The notes: generated by a model not told the origin, from the letters alone. Positions 18,841 to 27,196 are shown, numbered from the stretch's first letter. The stretch is DNA of 64,000 nt from Streptococcus infantis (GCF_018499575.1 NZ_JAHDAP010000002.1:186001-250000), one strand, 5' to 3'. Program-made: numbers and translations.

Positions 18841-18913
18841 TGCCCCCTGCAGGGCTCGAACCTGCGACCCATAGATTAAGAGTCTACTGCTCTACCAACT
18901 GAGCTAAGGAGGC
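18841..18913 (-). tRNA. tRNA-Lys (anticodon CUU)
   Basis: A 73-nt tRNA on the minus strand. The acceptor stem GCCTCCT pairs with AGGGGGC, with discriminator A. The D-arm begins GCTCAGTTGGTAGAGC. The anticodon loop CTCTTAA gives anticodon CTT (reads AAG). The T-arm is GCAGG-TTCGAGC-CCTGC. CCA is not encoded. It lies 5-10 nt downstream of the 6S RNA end, probably on the same transcript. Confidence 0.95.
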
Positions 18914-18919
18914 AAATAA

Positions 18920-19113
18920 AAAGCTGTATTGGTGCCGAAACTTCACGGTTTGTATTGAACCCGCGCAACTAAGCAGGTGGGCAACTCGCTCTAACTGAAG
19001 CTGTTTCCGTGTGAGACGGCCTACATGCTGTTAGAAGTCTTTTGTTTCCCTAAAAATACAAAAAATAGTCGGTCAACACTTGAATGTGAAGTCGTACACC
19101 ACAGCGTTTCTAT
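18920..19113 (-). ncRNA. ssrS: 6S RNA
   Basis: Regulatory RNA that mimics an open promoter and binds RNA polymerase holoenzyme. The roughly 190-nt transcript folds end to end. The 5' segments GCTGT, GGTG and ACTTCAC pair with the 3' segments GTGAAGT, CACC and ACAGC, giving the long rod typical of 6S. The position downstream of rarA also fits what I know of Firmicutes (in B. subtilis 6S-1 lies near the rarA homologue). The 3' end runs into a short T stretch just before tRNA-Lys. The ends are estimated. Confidence 0.8.
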
Positions 19114-19119
19114 GTTTAT

Positions 19120-19147
19120 ATGATACCACTTTTTCAAAAAAAATCAA
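19120..19147 (-). promoter_or_regulatory. 6S RNA promoter
   Basis: Minus-strand TTGATT (19147-19142), 16-bp spacer, TATCAT (19125-19120). The predicted start is near 19113. Confidence 0.55.
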
Positions 19148-19176
19148 GGGGGAAATGCAACTTTTTGAAAAGGATT

Positions 19177-20448
19177 TCACAAGTTTCGTAATTTATCAAT
19201 GGTTTCCTTGCGTTGAGCCAGGGCCCGTTCGTATTTTCCAGTATCTTCTGGAGAAAAGTAGCTATGGTCACGGATTTTTTCTGGTAGGTATTCTTGTTTG
19301 ACCCAGTGACCTGGATAGTTATGAGGATAGAGGTAGTCTTGGGCGTTTCCGAGTTCCTTGCTTCCGCTATAGTGACCGTCTCGTAGGTGTCTTGGAATCG
19401 GCAGGTGCCCCGATGTTTTGAGGTCGGACAAAGCCTTATCCATAGCCACATAGGCTGAGTTGGACTTAGGCGAGAGTGCCAGATCGATGATGACATTGGC
19501 AATGAGAATGCGAGCCTCTGGAAAACCAATCCTCTGCGCCGCATCCAGAGCAGTGACAGTGTGAATCTGGGCATCGGGATTAGCCAAGCCGATATCTTCG
19601 TATGCAATGACGGTCAAGCGACGAGCGAGACTAGGAAGATCACCAGCCTCTATCAAGCGAGCGGCATAGTGGAGACTAGCATCGACATCTGAACCTCGAA
19701 TGGATTTTTGCAGGGCAGAGAGAACATCATAGTGACCATCTCCATCCTTGTCCATAGTAATGTAGCTTCTCTGGAGGCTGTTTTCCATAATATCAAGCGT
19801 GATATGGCGGATACCTTCATCATTTGCCGGAGTCGAAAGAACTGCTAAGTCCAGCGAGTTAAAGGCAGAACGGAGATCTCCATTGGTAGATATTGCGATA
19901 AAAGCAAGGGCATCATCATCTAATTCAACTGGGAAATCAAATCCTCGTTCAGGGTCAGTCAGGGCGATTTGAATGGCTTCTTTGACATCTTGGTTAGACA
20001 GGGGTTCCAGTTCAAAAATCTGAACACGGCTACGGATGGCTGGAGTGACAGAAAAGAAAGGATTTTCAGTTGTCGCACCGATCATGATGACCAGGCCACT
20101 TTCCAAAAGTGGCAGGAGAAAGTCTTGCTTGGTCTTGTCAAGCCGATGGATTTCATCTAGTAATAGGACGAGACCACCTGAAAACTTGGCTTCTTCGGCG
20201 ATTTCTTGGAGACGTTTTTTACTATCAACTGTCGCATTAAAGGTTCGAAAGGCATACTTAGTCGTTCCAGCGATGGCTGAAGCGATACTTGTTTTTCCGA
20301 TACCCGGAGGTCCATAGAGAATCATAGACGACAGGCGGTTAGCCTCCACCATGCGACGGATGATTTTTCCTGGGCCGACCAGATGTTCCTGACCGATGAC
20401 CTGGTCGATGGTTTTGGGGCGCATACGAAGCGCGAGATTGTCTGGCAT
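19177..20448 (-). CDS. rarA: Replication-associated recombination protein RarA (MgsA), AAA+ ATPase
   Basis: AAA+ ATPase related to clamp loaders that acts at stalled replication forks. The product has 423 aa from the ATG at 20448 (MPDNLALRMRPKTIDQVIGQ). That start has AAAGGACTGCT before it; an in-frame codon 18 bp upstream is less likely. Walker A is GPPGIGKTS and Walker B is LLLDEIHRLDK. The sensor region ATTENPFFSV and the C-terminal tetramerisation part (HNYPGHWVKQEYLPE) are present. Its 3' end lies 30 bp from the 6S RNA promoter. Confidence 0.96.
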   Translation of the reverse strand: MPDNLALRMRPKTIDQVIGQEHLVGPGKIIRRMVEANRLSSMILYGPPGIGKTSIASAIAGTTKYAFRTFNATVDSKKRLQEIAEEAKFSGGLVLLLDEIHRLDKTKQDFLLPLLESGLVIMIGATTENPFFSVTPAIRSRVQIFELEPLSNQDVKEAIQIALTDPERGFDFPVELDDDALAFIAISTNGDLRSAFNSLDLAVLSTPANDEGIRHITLDIMENSLQRSYITMDKDGDGHYDVLSALQKSIRGSDVDASLHYAARLIEAGDLPSLARRLTVIAYEDIGLANPDAQIHTVTALDAAQRIGFPEARILIANVIIDLALSPKSNSAYVAMDKALSDLKTSGHLPIPRHLRDGHYSGSKELGNAQDYLYPHNYPGHWVKQEYLPEKIRDHSYFSPEDTGKYERALAQRKETIDKLRNL

Positions 20449-20563
20449 AGCAGTCCTTTCTAACATGGATTTTCTGATACTAATGTGGTAATATGGTAGT
20501 ATCTATTTTAGCATATTTCCGAGTATTCGGGGCGATTAAAGAGTCGTATAGAAAGAGGACAAA

Positions 20564-21034
20564 ATGGCAACATACGGATTTTTAGATGTTTTACAAGAAG
20601 AGTTGGACAAGAACTTTCCTTTTGATTATGAGATTAGTTGGGATAAGCGCAATCATGCGGTTGAAGTGAGTTTTTTGCTTGAGGCACAAAATCCTGCAGG
20701 GGTGGAGATGCTGGATGAGGACGGGGATGTGTCATCAGACGATATCCTTTTTGAGGAAGCAGTGCTCTTTTACAACCCTGCCAAGTCAACTGTTAATGAA
20801 GAAGACTATTTGACAGTCATTCCTTACCTACCTAAGAAAGGTTTTTCTCGTGAATTCTTAGCTTATTTCGCCCTATTTCTCAAAGATACTGCAGAGGTTG
20901 GGCTAGATGCCCTCATGGACTTTTTGGAAGACCCAGAAGCAGAAGAATTCGTCATGGAATGGAACCAAGAAGTCTTTGAAGAAGGAAAAGCAGGCTTGGA
21001 AGAGGGAGAATTTTACCCTTATCCGAGATACTAG
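20564..21034 (+). CDS. DUF3013 family protein
   Basis: An acidic 156-aa cytoplasmic protein beginning MATYGFLDVLQEELDKNFPF, matching the DUF3013 family found in streptococci and lactococci. Its function is unknown. The start has GAAAGAGGACAAA upstream. It is the first of a row of same-strand genes (NUDIX, GIY-YIG, prmA, rsmE) with gaps of 0-10 bp, so it likely belongs to one operon. No membrane segment or signal peptide is seen. Confidence 0.85.
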   Translation: MATYGFLDVLQEELDKNFPFDYEISWDKRNHAVEVSFLLEAQNPAGVEMLDEDGDVSSDDILFEEAVLFYNPAKSTVNEEDYLTVIPYLPKKGFSREFLAYFALFLKDTAEVGLDALMDFLEDPEAEEFVMEWNQEVFEEGKAGLEEGEFYPYPRY

Positions 21035-21043
21035 GAGCTTGTA

Positions 21044-21472
21044 GTGGATATAGACATTTCAGATTTTACTGGCTGCAAAATTGCCCTCTTTTGTGGAGAT
21101 AAGCTACTGACCATCTTGCGTGATGACAAGGACAATATCCCTTGGCCCAATATGTGGGAGTTACCAGGTGGAGGTCGTGAAGGGGACGAAAGCCCTTTTG
21201 AATGCGTATCGCGTGAAGTTTATGAGGAACTAGGCATTCATCTGACTGAAGATTGCCTGCTTTGGAGTAAGGTCTATCCCAGCATGCTCTTTGAAGGTCG
21301 GCGGTCTGTCTTTATGGTTGGTCAGCTAAGTCAAGAACAATTTGACAATATCACCTTTGGAGACGAGGGACAGGCATACAAACTGATGGGCGTTGAGGAA
21401 TTTCTCAATTCTAAACAGGCAGTGCCTCAGTTGCAAGGAAGATTGAGGAATTATTTGGAGGAAGTAAGGTAA
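21044..21472 (+). CDS. NUDIX hydrolase
   Basis: Pyrophosphohydrolase of the NUDIX superfamily; the substrate cannot be read from sequence. The 142-aa product uses a GTG start (21044), 9 bp after the DUF3013 stop, with AGGAGCTT before it. The complete NUDIX box G-x5-E-x7-REVYEELGI is present (from GGREGDES onward, about residues 44-66). It is likely a MutT-like house-cleaning or nucleotide enzyme. The next gene begins directly after its stop codon. Confidence 0.9.
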   Translation: MDIDISDFTGCKIALFCGDKLLTILRDDKDNIPWPNMWELPGGGREGDESPFECVSREVYEELGIHLTEDCLLWSKVYPSMLFEGRRSVFMVGQLSQEQFDNITFGDEGQAYKLMGVEEFLNSKQAVPQLQGRLRNYLEEVR

Positions 21473-22372
21473 ATGCCAAATCGTAGTAAGAATATCAATA
21501 TGTTTCTCATGGATGGAGAAGTTACTGGGATAATTAAATGTACCTTGTCGAATTGGATAGGGGTGATTTATAAAATTCCTCGAATTCAATTGGCAGATTT
21601 AAAATCACGTGATGAAATGAAGCAAAGTGGCATTTATTTCCTATTTGGTCGTAATGAGGATAAGCAAAAGGATGTTACCTACATCGGGCAGGCGACGAAT
21701 CGCAAAAATGGTGAAGGTGTCCTTTTACGTGTTCAGGAACATACTCGTAACAACCATGCAGATTATTTTAATGATGTCATTATTTTGACTACGCAGAATA
21801 ACTCCTTTGGGCCCACGGAAATTAGTTACTTGGAAAATAAATTTACACAACTAGCAAAGGACGCGGGGCGCTTTATTGTAAAAAATGGGAATGAGCCCAA
21901 TTCTGGGAATGTTACGGAAGAAAAGCAGTCGGAGTTGGATGAGGTTGTAGAAAACACTTTGATGATTGTAGGAACCTTAGGGTATCGAGTGTTTGTTCCT
22001 ATGACAAAGAAAACAGAGAAAGACTTACCTTATGATCAGTCAACTTTTTTATATTTAAAGCGAAAATCTAAGAAATCAAATAAAGTAATAGAAGCTCGTT
22101 GTGAACGTACTTCGGAGGGTTTTGTAGTTTTGGAGGGTAGTCAAATAGAGGTGATAGATTCCAATGTAATCCCAATTAGTCTGCAAAAACTTCGTAAAGA
22201 ACTAATAGATACAAATGTAATCAAAGATGGTATTTTACAGGAGAAACAACTTTTCTCTAGCCCTTCTTATGCAGCAGCTTTTGTTCTGGGAATGAATACC
22301 AATGGACGAATTGATTGGAAAAATAAGGACGGAAAAACTTTAAAAGAATTAGAAGAAATGGTGGATTGTTAA
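21473..22372 (+). CDS. GIY-YIG nuclease domain protein with C-terminal DUF4357-like region
   Basis: A 299-aa protein. The GIY-YIG fold is marked by SGIYFLFG (about residues 51-58) and VTYIGQ (about 68-73), followed by a conserved arginine region ([10 protein letters not shown]) and a glutamate in EISYLENKF. The C-terminal part (about 190-299) with [11 protein letters not shown] and [20 protein letters not shown] fits DUF4357, often paired with this nuclease type. The start codon touches the NUDIX stop. The gene is more AT-rich than its neighbours, which suggests acquisition. Its role is unknown; DNA processing or defence is possible. Confidence 0.8.
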   Translation: MPNRSKNINMFLMDGEVTGIIKCTLSNWIGVIYKIPRIQLADLKSRDEMKQSGIYFLFGRNEDKQKDVTYIGQATNRKNGEGVLLRVQEHTRNNHADYFNDVIILTTQNNSFGPTEISYLENKFTQLAKDAGRFIVKNGNEPNSGNVTEEKQSELDEVVENTLMIVGTLGYRVFVPMTKKTEKDLPYDQSTFLYLKRKSKKSNKVIEARCERTSEGFVVLEGSQIEVIDSNVIPISLQKLRKELIDTNVIKDGILQEKQLFSSPSYAAAFVLGMNTNGRIDWKNKDGKTLKELEEMVDC

Positions 22373-22382
22373 GGAGAATAAA

Positions 22383-23333
22383 ATGGAAACATGGCAAGAG
22401 TTAAAAGTTACAGTTAAGCGTGAGGGAGAGGAACTGGTCTCTAACCTCTTGATTGAGCTAGGAGCCCAAGGTGTTGCGATTGAAGACAGCATGGACTATG
22501 TGGGAAATGTCGATCGCTTCGGTGAGATTTTCCCTGAGGTCGAGCAAGAGGAAGACATCGTGGTGACCGCCTACTACCCTGAAACGGTTGATGTAGCAGC
22601 AGTTGAAGCAGACTTACAGGCTCGTTTAGCAGAATTGACCGACTTTATGGATCTGGGAGAAGTCAAAATTGGCACGACTGCCTTGGCTGAGGAAGACTGG
22701 GCCGACAACTGGAAGAAATACTATGAACCAGCTCGCATTACCCATGATTTGACCATTGTGCCATCCTGGACAGATTATGAGGCGACAACTGGAGAAAAGA
22801 TTATCAAGCTAGATCCAGGCATGGCCTTTGGAACGGGAACCCACCCGACGACCAAGATGAGCCTCTTTGCCTTAGAGCAGGTTCTTCGTGGTGGCGAAAC
22901 GGTGCTCGATGTGGGGACAGGTTCAGGTGTTCTTTCCATTGCTAGCTCGCTTCTAGGAGCTAAGGAAATCTTTGCCTATGACCTAGATGATGTAGCGGTT
23001 CGGGTCGCTCAGGAAAATATTGAGCTTAATCCTGGCATGGAAAACATCCATGTAGCTCCAGGTGATTTGCTCAAGGGTGTGGAGATTGAAGCAGACGTCA
23101 TCGTGGCCAATATCTTGGCGGATATCCTCATTCATCTGACGGACGATGCTTATCGTTTGGTCAAGGACGAAGGGTATCTCATCATGAGTGGCATTATCAA
23201 GGACAAGTGGGATATGGTACGTCAGTCAGCAGAAGCAGCTGGATTTTTCCTTGAAACCCATATGATTCAAGGAGAGTGGAATGCCTGTGTCTTCAAGAAG
23301 ACCAAGGATATCTCTGGTGTGATTGGAGGCTAG
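22383..23333 (+). CDS. prmA: Ribosomal protein L11 methyltransferase
   Basis: SAM-dependent enzyme that trimethylates ribosomal protein L11. The 316 aa comprise an N-terminal substrate-binding domain (starts [20 protein letters not shown]) and a Rossmann methyltransferase domain with [14 protein letters not shown] (motif I) and the catalytic-loop VANILADIL. The AAGGAG ribosome site overlaps the stop of the GIY-YIG gene. rsmE follows 1 bp after its stop, a pair (prmA-rsmE) common in Firmicutes. Confidence 0.97.
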   Translation: METWQELKVTVKREGEELVSNLLIELGAQGVAIEDSMDYVGNVDRFGEIFPEVEQEEDIVVTAYYPETVDVAAVEADLQARLAELTDFMDLGEVKIGTTALAEEDWADNWKKYYEPARITHDLTIVPSWTDYEATTGEKIIKLDPGMAFGTGTHPTTKMSLFALEQVLRGGETVLDVGTGSGVLSIASSLLGAKEIFAYDLDDVAVRVAQENIELNPGMENIHVAPGDLLKGVEIEADVIVANILADILIHLTDDAYRLVKDEGYLIMSGIIKDKWDMVRQSAEAAGFFLETHMIQGEWNACVFKKTKDISGVIGG

Positions 23334-23334
23334 C

Positions 23335-24081
23335 ATGCAACAGTATTTTGTAAAAGGTTTGGCTAGCTCCCCAGTCACGATTGAGGATAAGGAAACCAGC
23401 AAGCACATGTTTCAGGTCATGCGCTTGAAAGAAGATGACCAGGTGACCCTAGTCTTTGATGATGGGATCAAGCGTTTGGCGCGCGTGGTAAATGTGGAAG
23501 CACGTCAGTTTGAGTTGGATGAAGAATTAGCTGACAATGTAGAACTACCAGTCCAAGTGACCATTGCCTCTGGCTTTCCCAAGGGAGATAAGCTGGAGTT
23601 TATCACTCAAAAAGTAACCGAGCTCGGAGCCAGCCAAATCTGGGCCTTTCCTGCTGACTGGTCAGTCGCCAAATGGGACGGCAAGAAATTGGGCAAAAAG
23701 GTTGAGAAGTTAGAAAAAATTGCCCTTGGAGCAGCCGAGCAAAGCAAGCGGAATCTTGTCCCAAACATTACACTTTTTGAGAAAAAGGCAGACTTTCTAG
23801 CTCAGTTAGACCAGTTTGACCGCATCGTGGTTGCTTATGAAGAGTCAGCCAAAGAAGGAGAATCAGCTGCGCTTATCCAAGCTGTTGCTGGGTTAGAAAA
23901 GGGAGCTAAACTGCTCTTTATCTTTGGTCCAGAAGGTGGTTTATCCCCTGCAGAAATTGAATCTTTTGAAGCCAAAGGAGCAGTCCTTGCAGGACTTGGA
24001 CCACGGATTCTTCGAGCAGAAACAGCGCCACTTTATTCTCTATCAGCCATTAGTGTTTTGCTTGAATTAGAGAAAAAATGA
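23335..24081 (+). CDS. rsmE: 16S rRNA (uracil(1498)-N3)-methyltransferase
   Basis: Methylates U1498 of 16S rRNA. The 248-aa protein is SPOUT-class, with the knotted-fold signatures LLFIFGPEGGLSPAEIE and LGPRILRAETAPLYSLSAIS near the C-terminus. The N-terminal PUA-like domain begins MQQYFVKGLASS. The start at 23335 is set by GGAGGCTAGC, which overlaps the prmA end; the 12-bp longer version is unlikely. It is the last gene of the block. Confidence 0.95.
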   Translation: MQQYFVKGLASSPVTIEDKETSKHMFQVMRLKEDDQVTLVFDDGIKRLARVVNVEARQFELDEELADNVELPVQVTIASGFPKGDKLEFITQKVTELGASQIWAFPADWSVAKWDGKKLGKKVEKLEKIALGAAEQSKRNLVPNITLFEKKADFLAQLDQFDRIVVAYEESAKEGESAALIQAVAGLEKGAKLLFIFGPEGGLSPAEIESFEAKGAVLAGLGPRILRAETAPLYSLSAISVLLELEKK

Positions 24082-24188
24082 ATGCTTCATCATTTTTCTA
24101 TTCTGACACGGTTGATTAGATTATTGCCTATAGTGCAGAGTTAGGGGAATAAAAAAGGATTCCAATGTAGAATCACCAAATAATAAAA

Positions 24189-24217
24189 GAGGTTGGATTT
24201 AATCCAACCTCGTTTTT
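24189..24217. terminator. Bidirectional terminator between rsmE and diacetyl reductase gene
   Basis: GAGGTTGGAT and ATCCAACCTC stem with flanking A and T runs. It serves both convergent genes. Confidence 0.85.
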
Positions 24218-24225
24218 TTAAAATT

Positions 24226-24990
24226 TTAGTGGAATTGCATACCACCATCAACGATAATGGTTTGTCCTGTAATGTAGTTTGAATCTGGTCCAGCAAGGAA
24301 GCTAACCGCTGCAGCGACATCTTCTGGCTCAGAAAGGCGTTTCAATGTAATATCTTTTGCGAATGTTTGCATACCCCATTCGTCGTCTTTTCCTGCATTT
24401 TTCCCAACTTCGTGAGCGATATCATACATCATTGGTGTTTTAACGATACCTGGAGCATAAGCGTTAACAGTGATACCTGAATCAGCTAAATCACGCGCCA
24501 ATGTTTGAGTAATGCCACGAACAGCGAATTTTGTACCACCATAAACAGTCAAGTTTGGATTTCCAACAACACCTGCTTGAGAAGTAGCGTTGATGATTTT
24601 ACCACCGTGACCAAGTGCTTTGAATTGAGCTTGAGCAGCTTGTGCTCCCCAGATTACCCCACCGACGTTAATAGCAAAGGTACGATTGAACTGTTCTTCT
24701 GTAATCGTATCTAGAGGTGTAGTCGGAGCGACACCAGCGTTGTTTACCACAACGTTCAAGTCTCCGAAATGGTCTACAACTTTTTGGAAAGCTGCAGCAA
24801 CCTCTGCTTGTTTAGACACATCTGCTACAACAGCTAAAGCATTCTCTGCTGACAACTCAGCAACTGCTTTTTCAGCTGTTTCAGCATTGTAGTCTAATAC
24901 CCCAACCTTAAAACCATCTTGGACCAAGCGTTTTGCGATTGCAAAACCGATTCCTTGACCTGCACCTGTAACAATAGCTACTTTAGACAT
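24226..24990 (-). CDS. butA: Diacetyl reductase [(S)-acetoin forming], SDR family
   Basis: Short-chain dehydrogenase that reduces diacetyl to acetoin (and acetoin to butanediol) with NADH, a pyruvate-overflow redox sink. The product has 254 aa. The cofactor loop TGAGQGIG is at 8-15, NNAG near 83, and the catalytic S137-Y150-K154 set is intact. The C-terminus [15 protein letters not shown] is typical of the diacetyl/acetoin reductase subgroup. AAAGGAGGAATCAT precedes the start. A consensus promoter and an unusual 5' leader lie upstream. Confidence 0.9.
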   Translation of the reverse strand: MSKVAIVTGAGQGIGFAIAKRLVQDGFKVGVLDYNAETAEKAVAELSAENALAVVADVSKQAEVAAAFQKVVDHFGDLNVVVNNAGVAPTTPLDTITEEQFNRTFAINVGGVIWGAQAAQAQFKALGHGGKIINATSQAGVVGNPNLTVYGGTKFAVRGITQTLARDLADSGITVNAYAPGIVKTPMMYDIAHEVGKNAGKDDEWGMQTFAKDITLKRLSEPEDVAAAVSFLAGPDSNYITGQTIIVDGGMQFH

Positions 24991-25003
24991 ATGATTCCTC
25001 CTT

Positions 25004-25127
25004 TGGTATCCATGATACCATTCAAACGTTCATAAAAGAACAGCAAAAGGGTTATAAGTGAGTTGTGATAGGTTTCTAAAAGAATCCTATCACTTTTTAG
25101 TATATACCTTTGTGAAATTTGTGTCAA
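25004..25127 (-). promoter_or_regulatory. butA promoter and structured 5' leader
   Basis: Minus strand: TTGACA (25127-25122), 17-bp spacer, TATACT (25104-25099). The transcript should start within the hairpin GTGATAGG/CCTATCAC (25093-25065). A second inverted repeat, TGGTATC-atg-GATACCA (25020-25004), sits directly before the ribosome site. Confidence 0.65.
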
Positions 25128-25225
25128 ACAAATACCTGTTTTTAAAAATTTCAATCTAATTTACAAATGATGAGGACTGGCGCTTAGCTAGAGTAGTTTA
25201 TGAACTGATTTTCCAAGCACATTTC

Positions 25226-25254
25226 TTGAAACCCTTTCCTCCTTCTGATAGACT
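25226..25254 (+). promoter_or_regulatory. Aquaporin gene promoter
   Basis: TTGAAA (25226-25231), 17-bp spacer, TAGACT (25249-25254), with the GGAG ribosome site about 22 bp further. The rest of the 25021-25284 gap holds only the butA leader and AT-rich sequence. Confidence 0.5.
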
Positions 25255-25284
25255 AATACATAGTTTGAAAAAAGGAGACTTATC

Positions 25285-25953
25285 ATGAAAAAATTTGTTG
25301 CTGAATTGATCGGTACTTTTATGCTTGTGTTCATCGGAACAGGAGCTGTTGTTTTTGGAAATGGTGTTGAGGGACTTGGACACCTTGGAATTGCTCTTGC
25401 CTTTGGTTTGGCAATCGTAGTTGCAGCTTTTTCAATCGGAACGGTTTCAGGTGCACACTTGAACCCAGCTGTTTCTATCGCTATGTTTGTTAACAAACGT
25501 TTGTCATCTTCAGAGCTTGTAAACTACATCCTTGGCCAAGTAGTTGGTGCTTTCTTAGCATCTGGATCTGTATTCTTCCTCTTGGCAAATTCAGGGATGT
25601 CAACTGCAAGTCTTGGAGAAAATGCCTTGGCTAACGGTGTAACTGTCTTTGGTGGTTTCTTGTTTGAAACAATTGCAACTTTCTTGTTTGTTTTGGTTAT
25701 CATGACTGTAACTTCAGCAAGCAAAGGAAATGGCGCAATCGCTGGTTTGGTGATTGGTTTGTCATTGACAGCTATGATCCTTGTGGGATTGAATATCACT
25801 GGACTTTCAGTAAACCCAGCTCGTAGCTTGGCTCCTGCTGTATTGGTAGGTGGCGCAGCTCTTCAACAAGTTTGGATTTTCATCCTTGCACCAATCGTTG
25901 GTGGGGTTCTTGCAGCACTTGTTGCAAAAAACTTCCTTGGAACAGAAGATTAA
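25285..25953 (+). CDS. Aquaporin (MIP family channel)
   Basis: Integral membrane channel for water and possibly small solutes or hydrogen peroxide. The product has 222 aa, six membrane segments and two half-helices with NPA motifs at 60-62 (HLNPAVS) and 177-179 (VNPARS). The Arg of the selectivity filter is R180. The short length and residues favour an AqpZ-like water channel rather than a glycerol facilitator. A pneumococcal homologue, as I recall, permits hydrogen peroxide release. AAAGGAGACTTATC precedes the start. Confidence 0.92.
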   Translation: MKKFVAELIGTFMLVFIGTGAVVFGNGVEGLGHLGIALAFGLAIVVAAFSIGTVSGAHLNPAVSIAMFVNKRLSSSELVNYILGQVVGAFLASGSVFFLLANSGMSTASLGENALANGVTVFGGFLFETIATFLFVLVIMTVTSASKGNGAIAGLVIGLSLTAMILVGLNITGLSVNPARSLAPAVLVGGAALQQVWIFILAPIVGGVLAALVAKNFLGTED

Positions 25954-25976
25954 TTCAACGATATAGTAAAAAATCC

Positions 25977-26003
25977 TACCCTCCATCTTGGAGGGTAATT
26001 TTT
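25977..26003 (+). terminator. Aquaporin gene terminator
   Basis: TACCCTCC (25977-25984) and GGAGGGTA stem, then ATTTTTTAT. Confidence 0.85.
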
Positions 26004-26009
26004 TATATA

Positions 26010-26044
26010 AAAAACACTCCCATAACCAATGTGGGAGTGTTTTA
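26010..26044 (-). terminator. trxA terminator
   Basis: ACACTCCCA and TGGGAGTGT stem flanked by A run (plus strand left side) giving a T run on the minus strand. Confidence 0.8.
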
Positions 26045-26047
26045 TGA

Positions 26048-26362
26048 TTAACTTAATTCAGCAACGATAGCTTTGATTTGTTCTGCAGTGTGAACACCTG
26101 CCACTTGTTTAACGACTTGTCCATCTTTCTTAAAGAGAAGAGTAGGAATAGACATGATGCCGAATGCACGAGCTGTATTTGGATTTTCGTCAACATCCAT
26201 TTTAACGATTTTCAAGACATCTTCTGAAAGTTCTTCAGACAATTTATCCAAGATTGGACCTTGCATACGACATGGACCACACCAAGTTGCCCAGAAGTCT
26301 ACCAAGACCAATCCGTCTTTAGTTTCTTGTTCGAATGTTGCATCTGTAATTGCTTTTGCCAT
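26048..26362 (-). CDS. trxA: Thioredoxin
   Basis: Small dithiol oxidoreductase of the cytoplasm. The 104 aa are standard. The active site WCGPC has C28 and C31, and the cis-proline region IPTLLFKKDGQ is present. It lies 14 bp behind the DUF4649 gene and shares its promoter. A palindrome like that at the marR promoter lies upstream of the shared promoter, suggesting that the MarR protein controls this redox gene pair. Confidence 0.97.
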   Translation of the reverse strand: MAKAITDATFEQETKDGLVLVDFWATWCGPCRMQGPILDKLSEELSEDVLKIVKMDVDENPNTARAFGIMSIPTLLFKKDGQVVKQVAGVHTAEQIKAIVAELS

Positions 26363-26376
26363 AGTATTTCTCCTTT

Positions 26377-26598
26377 TTACTTATATTGGCTTAAATCTTG
26401 TTTCATGAGATAGAAGAAAACATCTCCGTAAGTCCCATGGTAGTCCAAATCGTGTCCTTTATAGGATAACTTTTGAACTGGGTAGTAGTCTGCGACCCCA
26501 ATCAGACAGGCATGTTGAGAACGTTCAAATTCTTCGTATGATTCGAAAGTCATGGTTCTCTCTTGCTTGCTAGCATCCAGATAAGTGATTTCAATCAT
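26377..26598 (-). CDS. DUF4649 family protein
   Basis: A 73-aa protein starting MIEITYLDASKQERTMTFES; the pattern matches DUF4649, a small streptococcal family of unknown function. AAAGGAGAATCCT precedes the start. It is the first gene of a two-gene unit with trxA, behind a consensus promoter. No membrane segment or catalytic motif is seen. Confidence 0.8.
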   Translation of the reverse strand: MIEITYLDASKQERTMTFESYEEFERSQHACLIGVADYYPVQKLSYKGHDLDYHGTYGDVFFYLMKQDLSQYK

Positions 26599-26627
26599 AG
26601 GATTCTCCTTTGCTAAATCATGTCTTC

Positions 26628-26656
26628 ATTTTACTCCTCAGAAAAAGGAATGTCAA
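26628..26656 (-). promoter_or_regulatory. Promoter of DUF4649-trxA unit
   Basis: Minus strand TTGACA (26656-26651), 17-bp spacer, TAAAAT (26633-26628), a near-perfect sigma-A promoter. Confidence 0.75.
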
Positions 26657-26665
26657 GAAAATTGA

Positions 26666-26677
26666 TTGCGCACGCAA
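26666..26677. promoter_or_regulatory. Candidate MarR operator upstream of the trxA promoter
   Basis: TTGCG-CA-CGCAA, a perfect 5-bp inverted repeat. It starts 9 bp upstream of the -35 box of the DUF4649-trxA promoter and 23 bp after the marR stop codon. An identical core lies at the marR promoter (27130-27141). Confidence 0.6.
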
Positions 26678-26700
26678 GTTTTTTGGTAAACAATTAAAAT

Positions 26701-27075
26701 TTACCAGTCTGCTTTTGTAGCTAGGCTTTCTTCAACAGCTTTTTGTAAGTAGGCGAGAGTCGTCTGTCCTTCGCTAGTGAGGCAGATAAAACTAGCTCGC
26801 TTGTCCTGATCGCAGCATCTTCGACTAAGTAAACCACAGTTTTTTTCTTCTAGGCGTGCCACCATCCGTGATACAGCACTAGGGCTCAGATGAAGTTTAT
26901 CTGGCAAGTCAATCTGTCTCAAAGATTTTTCTTGAGCCTGATTTAAAAAGTGCAAGAGATAGAATTCTTTGAGCGTAAGACTCTGTTCACTCTGCTCAGC
27001 GATCGTTTGCTCTAAAATAGCTTCTAGCTCTACTTGTCGGCGGTTGAAGTCGAACCATTTTTCCAAGTAAGTCAT
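26701..27075 (-). CDS. MarR-family regulator with a four-cysteine cluster
   Basis: A 124-aa winged-helix protein. Helix-turn-helix about residues 50-76 (LHLSPSAVSRMVARLEEKN), then the wing and C-terminal dimer helix. Cysteines occur at 80, 87, 88 and 98, all at the end of the recognition helix and in the wing; there are no others. This suggests a thiol-redox or metal switch acting directly on DNA binding. The start at 27075 is set by AAAGGAGATTAAC; a longer upstream reading (27120) is rejected. Operators are proposed at its own promoter and before DUF4649-trxA. It diverges from lrgAB. Confidence 0.85.
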   Translation of the reverse strand: MTYLEKWFDFNRRQVELEAILEQTIAEQSEQSLTLKEFYLLHFLNQAQEKSLRQIDLPDKLHLSPSAVSRMVARLEEKNCGLLSRRCCDQDKRASFICLTSEGQTTLAYLQKAVEESLATKADW

Positions 27076-27129
27076 GTTAATCTCCTTTCCTCTATAATAG
27101 ATGTAAATGGATTTTTGCATCTAAGATGC

Positions 27130-27141
27130 TTGCGCACGCAA
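27130..27141. promoter_or_regulatory. Candidate MarR operator at its own promoter
   Basis: TTGCG-CA-CGCAA, 2 bp downstream of the marR -10 box, so it covers the expected transcription start. This is the position expected for autorepression. Confidence 0.65.
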
Positions 27142-27143
27142 TT

Positions 27144-27172
27144 AGTATACAACTTTTTAGATGAGATAGCAA
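27144..27172 (-). promoter_or_regulatory. marR promoter
   Basis: Minus strand TTGCTA (27172-27167), 17-bp spacer, TATACT (27149-27144). Confidence 0.65.
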
Positions 27173-27196
27173 GAAGGATGTTTCTTGTGTATTTCC

